Assembly (NCBI GenBank): GCA_002104895.1
Contig: MCFG01000003.1
Location: 384,001-448,000, forward strand
DNA length: 64,000 bases
Source of the DNA: Anaeromyces robustus
Lineage: Eukaryota > Neocallimastigomycota > Neocallimastigomycetes > Neocallimastigales > Neocallimastigaceae
Reading direction: 5' to 3'
Position numbers and translations under genes: made by a program. The notes under the pieces were generated by a model. That model saw only the letters and a program-made list of their open reading frames with translations, was not told where the DNA came from and ran no database searches. Below are positions 1 through 25,894 of the stretch, in pieces; the stretch's first letter is position 1, and each line of letters starts with the position of its first letter.

Positions 1-10689
<10,689 letters not shown>

Positions 10690-11228
10690 CTAATCGAAAA
10701 GACCTATTTCAATTATTTAAATATTTTAAAATTAATATTTATAAATTATTTAATGATTATATCAATTTTATATCTATAAATTCTTACCGAAACCCATGTC
10801 ACTGTCGGATTCTTCTTCTTCTTCTTCTTCCTTAGCTTCTTCAGCAGCTTCAGCAGCGGCACCAGCACCACCAGCAGCAGCACCAGCAGAACCACTGGCA
10901 ACTGGAGCAGCAGATAACTTACTGAAACCATCAGCAATAACTTCATCGATGTCCTTACCGTTAAGAGCGGCAACAACAGCGTCAACCTTTTCATCGTCAA
11001 CATCAGCACCAATGGTCTTGATGATCTTCTTAAGGTCGTTGGCAGATGGAGAGGCGTTTCCACCGAGAGTAGCGAGAAGGTAAGCAGCTAAATATTTCCT
11101 GTAAACATATATATAATCATCATACTTAATTAATCTTATGAATCCATTCATCAAATTATTAATATAAAAAAAAATTAAAACTATGAAAAATATTAAATAA
11201 ATAGATAATTCATCTACAGTATTTACAT
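10690..11228 (-). CDS. RPLP2: 60S acidic ribosomal protein P2
   Basis: Three exons on the minus strand: 11227-11228 (only the AT of the start codon), 10788-11098 and 10690-10703. Spliced length is 327 nt, 108 residues, normal for fungal P2. The N-terminus [15 protein letters not shown] is the P2 dimerisation helix. An Ala/Gly-rich hinge, an acidic run of Glu and the C-terminal [11 protein letters not shown] follow. The last six residues depend on the 14-nt final exon. P2 pairs with P1 and binds P0 on the ribosomal stalk, recruiting elongation factors. Introns: 11099-11226 (donor GTAAAT, acceptor ACAG) and 10704-10787 (donor GTAAGA, acceptor TAG). Exon 2 has much higher G+C and stronger codon bias than its neighbours, as expected for a highly expressed gene. 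The split start codon is unusual but gives exactly the family N-terminus. Confidence 0.93.
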
Positions 11229-11502
11229 TTTCAATTTTTCTTTGCGATGTAAAGAGACAAATTTGTTCTTAGCCCTTTAAGTAAAATATAAAAATGGGAT
11301 CCAATTACACCCGCAATAATTTATAAAAATTTAAGAGAGAGAACTTTTAAAAAAAAAAATATTATCTTAATTTTGTTACAATCCTTAATTCAATAATTTA
11401 ATTTCAATTTATTATATAATATATTATAATATAATTTAATATATAACAAAATTTTACCAATCAACTTTGAAAGAATTTTAATATTAGCCAATAAATTTGT
11501 TT

Positions 11503-11634
<132 letters not shown>

Positions 11635-12368
11635 TTCATTCATTCATTCATTTATTCAATTATTAATTACTAAATATATTTTACATATAATAAATTAAAT
11701 TGAATATTATTCATAATATTTAATTTCAAATACTACAGAAGTTGTATGTTAATATCTCTTTTCCAAATAGAAGTAATATTATCAAATTTTTAATTGATTT
11801 TAATTAAAATATTAATAATTAAAATGAAAGAGTAAAATAATTATAAATGAATGATTAAAACGATATAAATGAATGAAGTACTAAATTATGAAGATGAGTA
11901 AAAATTGGTATGTAAAATAATAATATACATACAATAAAAATCAATTTTAATTTTAATTTTAATCTATATTTTATTTTATTTTATTTTATTATTTTTTTTT
12001 AAAAAGAAAAAATATTAAACATGTTTATTAATGTTATTTACATTAAACTTATATAATTTATATATAAATTTTTATTAAAAATAAAAAAAAGTTTACAGTT
12101 ACAAATTTAATTATTATGGCAGTTAACACAAATTGAATATATTATTAATATATTATTAGAATATTCTAAAAAATAAATAGAATTTTAACTTCTATTTTTA
12201 TTATAAAATAAGTATAAAATATTTAAAAAAAGGTGTAAATATTTTTTTACACTTTATTTTAAAAAAAAAAAAAAGATGTAAAAATTTATATAATAAAATA
12301 AAGTTTACTTTTATTCAAAAATACAAACGTATAAAAGTGTAAAAATTATACACTAATTTTTAACTTAA

Positions 12369-12456
12369 TTTTTAACAATGATATAAAATATTTATCGCTT
12401 TCTATAAATATATGAAATAAAAGAAACCAATAAATATTTTATATCATTGTTAAAAA
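12369..12456. repeat. Perfect 26-bp inverted repeat with 36-nt spacer
   Basis: Arms at 12369-12394 and 12431-12456 are exact reverse complements and contain non-trivial sequence (taacaatgatataaaa). The spacer can extend the pairing imperfectly. It may be a hairpin RNA, a terminator or a MITE remnant; the sequence alone does not decide. Confidence 0.75.
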
Positions 12457-12595
12457 TTATTATTTATATAACCAAATAAATTTAATCATAATTAGTTTAT
12501 AAATATTAAGCAATAATTACATTTTTTAATAAATATTATATTTAATAAATTCATTTCTTTAAAAATAGTATTAAAAATATATTAAAATATAAATA

Positions 12596-12772
12596 TTAAC
12601 ATTCAGCACCAATTACACCAGTAATACATTCAACAGTAGGAAGAGCTAATATAATACATGGAATAAGTAAAACTGTAAAGCAATATATTCAACTATTTTC
12701 AATCTTCTATCCACCACAACTTCTAGTTTCTAAACTAATTTCTTTTATGTTTAGTGTAACTTCTTTTGAATT
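12596..12772 (-). pseudogene. Decayed membrane-protein fragment, possibly amino-acid transporter
   Basis: One continuous minus-strand frame of 58 sense or stop codons plus a final TAA. It begins SKEVTLNIKEISLETRSCGG, meets a TAG, then KIENS, a TGA, and a hydrophobic segment ending LALPTVECITGVIGAEC and TAA. Base composition is visibly less A/T-rich than the surroundings. A cytosolic stretch followed by a helix of the form LxxPxxExxxGxxGA resembles late transmembrane helices of AAAP (AVT/SLC38-like) transporters, but this is weak. Two in-frame stops suggest a relic. A genuine exon interrupted by a very short intron is possible but no good donor/acceptor pair fits. Confidence 0.4.
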
Positions 12773-13731
12773 ATTATTATTTTATTATTATTATGGCAGT
12801 TAAAACGATTGTTTATACACCTACAGTATTACACATTTATTATATTACTACATCAATATATTTAATAATAAATATAGTAATATAAATTTATATTTATTAT
12901 TTATACATACTGTTTTATTCTTTATACATATAAAACAATATGTATAAATAATAAATATAGATATAAATGTAATTAATAATAATTATTATGTATTTAATTA
13001 AATAATTATGTAATAAAATTTTAGTAATTAATTAATAACACATGTAAATATTTATTGATTTATAAAGTAGAAACTATATATTTTTGTACATATTTATTAA
13101 TAAAATATATTTTTTACTACATTTATCCTATTAAATACTATCTATGAATATTATTAATAAAAATCTTATTAATAATTGAATAATATTATAATTTTAAATC
13201 TAAATTATTAATAATTCATTTCTTATAATAAAAATTTTTGTTTATATATACATTTTAATAATTAATAATCATATGAATTATTGTCATAATAAAAAAATCA
13301 TATATGTAAAAATAAATCAATTATTAATTAAAAAATTAATAGAACAATACTATTGTAATATATATTAATTAACAATATCATATATATTTGTAACATTTAA
13401 TACAATTTTAATAAATTTAACGTTTAATATAATAATTATTAATAATTATATAATTATAATATACTAATAATATAGTATTATTATTATTCGAGATTATTAT
13501 ATCTTTTTCTTTTTTTTAATTTATTTTAGTATAAATAGACTTAAATATACCATCAAAATTTTTTAAAAACAAAAAATAAAAAAATTTATATTAAATACTA
13601 TATATAAAAAATATATTCGAAATACAAGAATTATAATATACAAAATTAAATATATATAAAAAATTTTATATTTATTGAAATATTTTAAAAAATACAAAAG
13701 TTATAAATAAATTTATACATAATTTTAAAAA

Positions 13732-14037
13732 ATGCAAGAAACAAAACACTTTATCGAAAGGGAAGATGAAGAAGAAGAATTAATTGCTAAATTAAAAGAT
13801 GACACTCAAGGACCAGGAAACATTCACAAGAAAAATGGAAATACAGCCTCTTTTTTTACTTGATGCAATTGCTACAGTTTGTATGTATATTTAATATTTA
13901 GTTTTAATAAAATGTATATTTAATATTTAGTTGTAATAAAATTTATAAAATAATATTTCAAATAATAATATATATTAACTAATATAATTAATAGTTCTTC
14001 CTCTTACTTTCTGTACTGGTTGTATTACGTAAATAGA

Positions 14038-14106
<69 letters not shown>

Positions 14107-15020
14107 TGTTATATTAATACTTAATCTAATATTTTCATAACATTAAATATAGTGTCAGTGAAAAAGAAGAAGTTATCGTACAACGTTTTGGTGAATACAA
14201 AAAAACTATTACATCGCCAGGTCTTCATTGGTGTTTCCCAAATCAACTTCAAATTAGTCATGTTTCAACAAAGTTAAACACTCTTGATCTTAAAAATATA
14301 AAAATTATTGATTCTATTGGTAATCCAATTAATGTTTCTGCAATTGTTGTATATAAAGTTGTTAACTCTAAGAAAGCATTCTTCAACGTTGAAGATTATG
14401 ATAGTTTCATTGAAGACCAATCTCAAACAGTAATTAGACAAGTCGTCAGCAAATATCCATATGGTATGTATAAAATTATAAGATTATATAAAATAAAATA
14501 ATTTTATAACTTTTTTTTTTTTTTTTTTTTTTTGATATACATTATTAATTTTATAATCAAATTATTAGAAACTGATGATGATTCTCCAAACTTAAAGAAA
14601 GAAAATAAAGAAATTCAAATTGAACTTCGTAACGTTCTTCAAGAAAAAGTTGCTATTGCTGGTATATACGTTAAATCCGTTATGCTTAATGAGTTAAGTT
14701 ATGCAGTTGAAATTGCTGCAGCTATGCTTAAGAAACAACAAGCTAAGGCTATTGTTGAGTATGTATCCTTACATAAACATAAATGAAAAATAATAAAATA
14801 AATAAATACTAACGAAACTTTTATTATCAATATAATAATTATTATTAACAGTGCAAGAGAAATTATCTTAAACGGTACTATAGGTTTAGCTGTTGGTGCA
14901 GTAGAAGCTGTTGAAAGCAATGGTATTACTATGAGTGATAACCAAAAAGCTCAACTTGTTAGTAATATCTTAACAGTTTCCCTTAGTGATAAGGAAGCTC
15001 AACCAACTGTTCAATTATAG
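13732..15020 (+). CDS. SPFH/band-7 domain protein, copy 1 (one-base frameshift in exon 1)
   Basis: Five exons: 13732-13880, 13995-14028, 14153-14463, 14569-14758 and 14852-15020. They total 853 nt, one base over 284 codons. The surplus lies in a 7-T run at 13851-13857: with six T the frame reads SFLLDAIAT and the protein is 283 residues, parallel to the next gene; as written it stops early. Layout: acidic N-terminus, hydrophobic/Cys-rich segment (about 45-60, FLPLTFCTGCIT) that probably anchors it, SPFH domain from EEVIVQRFGEY through ARE-IILNGTIG. SPFH proteins form membrane-associated oligomers that organise lipid or protein domains. The order resembles bacterial SPFH proteins (PGLHW, NPIxVxAIVVYKV, AAAMLKKQQA) more than stomatin or prohibitin. 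Everything after the T run is intact and conserved, so a sequencing or assembly slip is as likely as a true pseudogene. Confidence 0.8.
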
Positions 15021-15895
15021 ATAAATTTTAAATATTTAATAATATTAAATTTTGAAAGATTTTTTTAATATTTCATATTATTATTTATTTAAATCATACT
15101 ATAATATAATAATTGTATTTTTTAAAATTATATTAAATCTAAATTTTAATATGTATCTATTATAAATTAACATTTAAATTAAAAATAAATAAATAAATAA
15201 ATAAATTAAAAAACAAAAATAAAATAAAAAACAAAATAAATTAAAAAAAATAGTAATAAAAATCCTATATTATTATATTATGAAAATGAAAATTTATTAT
15301 TTTATATAAACTTGTTTTTATTATAAATTTAAATTCATTAGTTTTATGAAAACAAAACTCATTAATTATATATATAATATATAAAACATATGAAAAACAA
15401 GATTATATTAAAAAAAAAAATAAATAAAAATAAAAGTATAATAATCTCTCTTATTCTATTAATTACAATTTTAAAACAGCAAGAAAATAAATAAAAATAA
15501 AATAAAAAATATATAAAAATAAATAATTAAATAATTACAGATTTTTAATTAAAAATATTTCATATTTTAATTAATTTAAAATGATTTTATAAAATTATTG
15601 GATAATTGATTTTTTTAATTTTTTTATGTATTATATAAATAGTTTAATTATAATTTATTTATGTAAAAAATTATAGTTTAATATTTAATAATAAATAAAT
15701 TTTAATATTAATTATTAAATTATTTCACAATTATAAAATTCTAATTATATAACTTTTTCTCTTTATATAATAATATTATTATAATCAGTTTTTTTTTTAT
15801 TCTTTTAAAAACTTTTTAGTAAAAAAAGGGTTTTCATTGTTATTTTAAAAATATAAATATATAAAAACAATTTATAGAAAATAAATTAATAAAAA
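15021..15895. other. Intergenic between the tandem SPFH genes
   Basis: A/T-only spacer with short TAAA runs and poly-A stretches. It would carry the 3' UTR of copy 1 and the promoter of copy 2. No exon or RNA gene seen. Confidence 0.55.
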
Positions 15896-16675
15896 ATGGC
15901 TGAAAAACATTTTTCAGAAGAAGAAGAAGAAGAATTAATTGCCCAATTAAAAGATGATTCTCAAGGTCCAGGAAAAATTAACACAAGCAATGGAAATGCT
16001 GCTTCATTTGTTCTTGATGTAATTGCTGGAATATGTATGTCTTATATATATTTAAATAAATTATTAAATGAAAATATAAATAGATAATTATTAAAATATA
16101 ATATATAATAATAATAAAATGCAAAAGTCCTTCCACTTACATTCTGTTCTGGTTGTATTACGTATGACATAATATTTTTATTTACTCTATTAATTCTAAA
16201 GTCTAAAATATAATTAATTCATTATAATAATTTATAATATAATTAATTAGTGTAAATGAAAAAGAAGAAGTTATTGTACAACGTTTTGGTGAATATAAAA
16301 AAACTATAACATCACCAGGTCTTCATTGGTGTTTCCCAAATCAACTTCAAATTAGTCATGTTTCAACTAAATTAAATACCCTTGATCTTAAAAATATTAA
16401 AATTATTGATTCGATAGGTAATCCAATTAATGTTTCTGCAATTGTTGTATATAAGGTTGTTAACTCTAAGAAAGCGTTCTTCAATGTTGTAAGTATTACA
16501 TAATAATAATAATTTAAAATTATATATAAATATAATTTTAAATTGAATTAAAAATAAATATATATTTTATTTTCATAACATAGGAAGATTACGATGATTT
16601 TGTTCAAAATCAATCCCAAACTGTTATTAGACAAGTTGTCAGGTAAACTATATATATAATATTTTAATCATATTT

Positions 16676-16736
<61 letters not shown>

Positions 16737-17471
16737 TAAAATCTAATATTATTATTTCATCATAAAACATTATATATATAATTATTCATAATAAAAAAAA
16801 TATCTTAAAGTAAATATCCGTATGGTAAGTATTAAAAAATAATATGTTAAATAATGCAATTGCTTTTTCTATTATATTTTTAACTAAATATATTTTATCT
16901 TAATCTTATATTTTGTTTTTAAAAATAAATTTTAAAAATAAATATTTACTCAATAGAAACTGATGACGACTCTCCAAACTTAAAGAAAGAAAATAAAGAA
17001 ATTCAAATTGAACTTCGTAATGTACTTCAAGAAAAAGTTGCTATTGCAGGTATATATATTAAATCTGTTATGCTTAACGAATTAAGTTATGCTGTTGAAA
17101 TTGCTGCAGCAATGCTTAAGAAACAACAAGCTAAAGCAATTGTCGAGTATGTATCTAACTATAGCAAAAAAAAAATTATAAACTACTATTATTATAATTT
17201 AATTCTTTATATATGCATTATTTATGTTAAAATATAATTATTTTTTATATTAAATATATATTTAATAATTAAAATTTTGAAATAATTATATAATTATATT
17301 AGTGCAAGAGAAATTATCTTAAATGGTACTATTGGTTTAGCTGTTGGTGCAGTTGAAGCTGTAGAAAGTCATGGTATTACTATGAATGATAACCAAAAAG
17401 CTCAACTTGTTAGTAATATATTAACAGTATCTCTTAGTGATAAAGAAGCACAACCAACCGTTCAACTTTAA
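15896..17471 (+). CDS. SPFH/band-7 domain protein, copy 2
   Basis: Seven exons: 15896-16034, 16128-16161, 16251-16488, 16584-16642, 16811-16824, 16957-17146 and 17303-17471; 843 nt, 280 residues. Nearly identical to the upstream copy from the membrane segment onward, differing in the N-terminus (MAEKHFSEEEEEEL against MQETKHFIEREDEEEEL) and scattered third positions. The C-terminus is SLSDKEAQPTVQL in both. Copy 1 encodes exons 3-5 of this gene as a single 311-nt exon (238+59+14), so two introns differ between the copies, one flanking a 14-nt microexon. The short hydrophobic/Cys stretch may be a hairpin anchor. The family acts as a membrane scaffold; no substrate can be inferred. A tandem duplication followed by intron gain or loss explains the pair. 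Confidence 0.87.
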
Positions 17472-18865
17472 AAATAATAATTAAACTATAATTTTTTACA
17501 TAAATAAATTTACTTTTCAAAATATATAAATAATATATAAATAAACTTTATCTTATCTAAAATACTTTTTTTTATCAATATTTACTATTATTTACATTAT
17601 AACATTTTATTATTATTATAACTTAATACATAAATTATATTATCAAAGAATAAAATATATAAAAATAAAATATTTAAATGAATATACTCTGAAAAAAATT
17701 ATAATAAATAATAAACAGAGATTAAAATAATTTATAATATAAATATATGTGTATTATATATTATTTTTATCAATTTATTTTTTCTTTACCAATTTTTTTT
17801 TGTTTGTTTTTTGATATCATCTTAACTAAATTCTAATAATAACAAATTAATAATATATACAAATAAAATAATCTTATAAATGAAAACTAAATATATAAAT
17901 AGTAAGAAGGTGTTAATGTATCTTTAAAGTAAATATAATAATTTTAAATAATATATAAAAAAAATTATTGTTAAAAAGTAAATTTATTTTATCATTACAC
18001 AGACGAAAATGTTTAATTTTAAATATAAATTTTTATTTTAAATTATTATATAATAAAATAATATAAAAATAAGATTTTCTTTTTTCTTTTTACTTTTTTT
18101 TTTTTTTTTTTTCTTTTCGTAGCACCTTAAAAAAAAAAACATTTTTAATATTTATGCTATTAGAAATTTTTTTTATATAATTGAATAAAATTTGAAAATT
18201 TGCAATAGTAAAAAAGCAATTCTTAGTTCTTCAGGAAACAGCAATATAACTTAAAAAAAAAAATTATATTTTTTTTATTCTTTTCTTAAATATTTCAATT
18301 ATATAAAAGTTTTATTAAATTATTACATAAAAAATTTGTATATTTGTATTTTGTTGTTGTTATATTCGTATTTAATATTAATTAAACAAATAACGATTCT
18401 GAAAAGTATATATAACTGATATTGATAACAAGATAGAAGCTATTATAATAATATGAATAAAATTATTTGAAGAACAATTAAATTCAATTATCTTTATTAT
18501 TATTATTATTATTATTATTATTTTAATTGTTTCTTTCATATATATTATTAATATAAATATTATATACAGGTCTTTTTCCTCTTATATTATTAGTTGAGAC
18601 TATTTAAAATTTATTTTATTTGTCTGTCTGTTTATTGTTTTTTGTTTTTTGATATTCTTTATATATTTACTATATTTAAAATCATTTACTTTACTGAAAA
18701 ATTAATAAATGAATTATACAAAATTTAATATTGATAAAAATTTCAATATAAACTTTATTATTAATAAAATAATAACCTAAATTAAATATAATAATATTTA
18801 TGAATCAATTTTTTTTTTTATTTTTTTTTTTTTTTTTTAATAAAAATTATTCAAATATTAACAAA
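17472..18865. other. Intergenic, SPFH copy 2 to ER thioredoxin-like gene
   Basis: 1.4 kb of A/T-rich DNA with T tracts near 18095-18115 and 18809-18838. It should hold a 3' end and the next promoter. No exon-like stretch seen. Confidence 0.55.
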
Positions 18866-19680
18866 ATGAAGGCATTAAATTTCATATTTTGTTTAGCTTT
18901 AATTGTTTTTGGAGTAAATGCTCTTTATGAAGGAGAAAATATTACTCCTTTAAATAATGAAAATTTCAATAAAGAAGTTATAGATATTGCAGTAAATATA
19001 TAATAATAAATAAATTTCATATTTTTATATATAATTTTTTTTTTTTTTTCGGTTGATATAGATTTTCTTTTAAAATAAAATATAAAAGAAAAAGAAAATA
19101 TATATATATATTTAAATACATTTATAATATAATTATAAAAAAATAAAAATATTTATTTTTTTTATTTATTTTTTCCATTTTAATATATAAGCAAGTAAAT
19201 GTTGTTGTATTCTATAAAAATGAAGGAGCAAATGAAAGATTAACAAAAGAAATAACTACTGTTAGTGACAAATTAAGAGGATTTATTAAAGTTGGTAGTG
19301 TAAATTGTGAAATTGAAGAAAACGAATCATTATGTATTACAGAAGAAGTTACTGAATATCCACAAATTAATGTTTATTACCCAGCACCAGCTGATGGTAA
19401 TTCTAAGGGTGTTATTAAAAAGTCTAGAATTGGTAAATTTAAAAATCTATTATAATAACTTTTGTTTTATAATATTATTGTTTTAATAATTATTACTCGT
19501 ATTATTATTAGTAAATTGTTATTTTTATCATAATTAAACATAATTCATTTATTTATCCAATTTATATTTTTAGATTTAATTTCATTTATTAATATTCACA
19601 TTATTTATATAATTTCTTTTATAATTATAATATCTAATTATTTATTCGTACTTATTAATTTAATTTATTCATTTATTCAT

Positions 19681-19715
<35 letters not shown>

Positions 19716-19728
19716 TTCATTTATTCAT

Positions 19729-19791
<63 letters not shown>

Positions 19792-21022
19792 TTAATTTAT
19801 TCATTTATTAATTTATTCATTTATTCATTTTTTTTAATCTTTTATTTGGTTTAATTATTTTTTTTTATTTATATGTATATTAAATTTATTATTTTTTTTT
19901 TGTTTTTCTTTATATATCTATTAAATTCATTAGTTTACCAAGGTCCAAAAAAAGCTAAATACATTGCTGAATATGCCACTAAAAGTATTGTTTCTCTCGT
20001 AGCCCCAATTATCGGTGGTGAAACTGTTACTAATGCCAAAATAAATTACAATGCATTCTTAAATGTTAAAACTTACCCAAAGCTTATCCTTTGTACTGAT
20101 AAACCAGAAACTCCACTTCTTTTCAGAGCACTTAGTTTAGAATATTTCGGTAAATTAATTTTAGGTGAAATTTCTCACACTGAAAAAGATTTAATTGAAA
20201 AATTAAATGTTACCAAATTCCCAACTATTTTCTATTACGAAGCTGAATCTAATGAACCAATTTTATTTGAAGGTAATAATATGATAAGAAATAAATAAAT
20301 AAATGAAATGAAATAAATAATAGAAATAGAAATAAAAATAATTAATATATATATATATATATAGGTAAGGGTAATCATGATGGTATTGTTGCTTTTATTG
20401 AAGAAAGAGAAAAAATAACTAAGGAAAACGCTGAAAAAGCTAAAAAACAAGAACAATTATGTAAGAAAAAAAGAAACTATATTTATATATTGATATTTAT
20501 ATGAATTAATAATTTAAATTATAATATATATATTCATATATTTACTAAAAAAAATTAAATAAAAAATAAAAATAAAAATAAAAATTAGATGATCCAATGC
20601 CAGAAGAAATTAAAACTCAAGAAGATTTATTAAAATGTATTAACGGTTATGGTGTTTGTGCTATTTCTATTTTAGCTTACGAACCAGATTTCGAAGAAAG
20701 TGTTAAACAACATAATGATGAAATCGAAATTTTAAAGAATTTAAAAGAACAAAATAAAAAGGTTGGTGGACCATTTAAATATGTCTGGATCAACAGTGTT
20801 GAACACGGTAAAAAATTCATAAAAGATTTTGATGTTCCAGATATGCTTCCAGTCTTTATGATCGTTAATGGTAAAAAGAAAGTTTATCGTGTAGATCGTG
20901 GTGCATTTGTTGAAGAATCTATTAGTAGTTTCTTAAAAGATGTCAGAATGGGAAGAGGTAGATTCTTTACCTACAAATTTGAACCACAACTTGACTATGA
21001 TAATGTTAAAGATGAACTTTAA
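18866..21022 (+). CDS. PDI-family (PDIA6/P5-like) ER protein lacking CxxC, KDEL-tailed
   Basis: Five exons: 18866-18991, 19192-19432, 19934-20272, 20365-20460 and 20589-21022; 411 residues. The ATG at 18866 is chosen because it opens a clean signal peptide (MKALNFIFCLALIVFGVNA); an upstream in-frame ATG at 18800 would add only poly-Phe. The C-terminus is VKDEL, an ER retrieval signal. The N-terminal thioredoxin fold keeps the VVVFYKN strand where active PDIs have VEFYAPWCGHC, so the redox cysteines are missing. It is followed by the P5-like YQGPKKAKYIAEYATKSI helix. A middle domain has FPTIFYYEAES and the C-terminal domain LPVFMIVNGKKK. It is probably a chaperone-like, non-catalytic PDI relative. 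Intron 2 (19433-19933) is packed with TTTA/TTCA repeats. Confidence 0.82.
19433..19933 (+). repeat. Intron 2 of the KDEL protein gene with (TTTA/TTCA)n
   Basis: A 501-nt intron. About 19665-19835 is TTTA with interspersed TTCA units, followed by a T-rich stretch before the acceptor tcattag. Confidence 0.75.
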
Positions 21023-21195
21023 ATAAAATAACAATAAAATAAAATAATAAATATATATATGTAATATAAAATATAAAATATGAATTAAAAAAAAAATAAT
21101 AATAATAAATATATAATTAAAACATATAAAATAATATAAAAAAATGAAAATGGGATTTATATGTAAAAATTGTTAAAATAGAAATATTATTATAA

Positions 21196-21233
<38 letters not shown>

Positions 21234-21620
21234 GCAATTAAAATAAAAAAAATTTTTTTTTTTTTTTTCAAATAAATAACTATATAATAATTGTACTTTT
21301 ATTTTATATACTTTAAAATATTAAAACTTTTTTATAGTTTTTTTTATTTTATTTATTTTTTTATTTATTTATTTATTTATTTATTTATACTTATATATGT
21401 GTTTAATATTTTTTATTATTATATATAATTTATTCCTTTCTTTATATATATATATATATATATATTATTTTATTTTATTTATTTTATTTATTTTATTTTA
21501 TTTATATAATAATTGTTTCTATTAAAACTACGTGTATATAAATTAATAATGTTTTAAAAAAAAATAATGTTTAAAAAAAAAATAATAATAATTGTTATTT
21601 ATTTATTTTTTATTTAATAT

Positions 21621-21672
<52 letters not shown>

Positions 21673-22039
21673 TTTTTGTTTATTATTTTATTGTTATAAT
21701 TATTTTTTAATTCTTTTATTTTTTTTTTTTTTTTTTTTTTATTCGTTTTTTATGATTTTGTTGTTTATTCTTTGTTTTCGTTTTTTTTTTTTTTTTTTTT
21801 TTTAATCTTATATATATATATATATAATAAATACCATTTTTGTTTTTTACTATTATAAATCTATTTTGTTTTATTTTTATATTTATTAAAACAAAAATAT
21901 TAATATTCTATATTAAACATTTTTTGATTAATATTATAATACATATATATTAAGATAAAATATTATATAATAATATATATATATATATATATATATTTCT
22001 TTTTCTTTTTTCTTTTTTCTTTTTTCTTTATCTTTTTTC

Positions 22040-22076
<37 letters not shown>

Positions 22077-22499
22077 TATTTTTATTGTTGTTGTTGTTTT
22101 TGATTTTTTTGTTTCTTTTTTTTTTTTATATTATATATATATATATATAAAACATTAATATGTAACAAATTAAATCACATTAATATTTTATATATTCATA
22201 TAATAAATTATATAATAATATTATTCTTATTATATTAACATTATTATATTATTTAGATTCAGAAATGTATTTTTTTTTTTTTTTTAATTTTTTATTATTA
22301 TTATTGTTATTATTTTTATTATTATTATTATTATTATTTATTATTATTATTGTTATTGTTATTATTGTTATTATTATTCGTTATTTATGAAATTATATTT
22401 ATATATATTATATATTTTAAAATCTTTTTAATTTTCTTTTTTTTTTTGTTTTTTTGTTTTTTTTTTTTTTTGTTTTGTTTTTGTTTTTTTGTTTTGTTT

Positions 22500-22530
<31 letters not shown>

Positions 22531-22655
22531 TTGTTTTTTTTTCTAAAAATAAACCATGAGGATAATTAAGTTGACTATTTACTATTAAATTATTAAAAAT
22601 TGTTTAATTTTTAATTTTTATTATTACTATTAATAATTTATCAATTATAATTGTT
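21023..22655. other. Intergenic low-complexity block between convergent genes
   Basis: 1.6 kb made almost wholly of simple sequence: (TTTA)n at about 21350-21390 and 21620-21675, poly-T at 21718-21740 and 21780-21803, (TTTTC)n near 22000-22065, and a T tract with interspersed G at 22438-22545. No gene; short Phe/Leu-rich ORFs here are artefacts. Confidence 0.7.
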
Positions 22656-25575
<2,920 letters not shown>

Positions 25576-25831
25576 CTATAATTTAATAAAATTTCAAATT
25601 AATTTTTATAAAAATAATAAAAAACAAAAATTTAGAATTAATTAAACAAAAATAAGCAATAAATTATAACAAATATAGAAAATAATAATATAGAATATCA
25701 AATAATAATAATGCTTCATTAATAATTCTTTATATAACTGACAAAAACTTTGAATATCAAATTAATATTTTAATTATTGATTTATATTCAAATATTGATT
25801 TACTCATTCATTTGTTATTTTTTTTATTTCT

Positions 25832-25894
<63 letters not shown>

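Noticed and set aside
10746-11083. Alternative ORFs over the P2 gene, both strands
   Set aside because: Other-frame shadows of the P2 exon, which carries clear family homology and splice sites.
18800-18865. Upstream in-frame ATG for the KDEL protein
   Set aside because: It would add a poly-Phe/Asn leader from a T tract before an obvious signal peptide starting at 18866.
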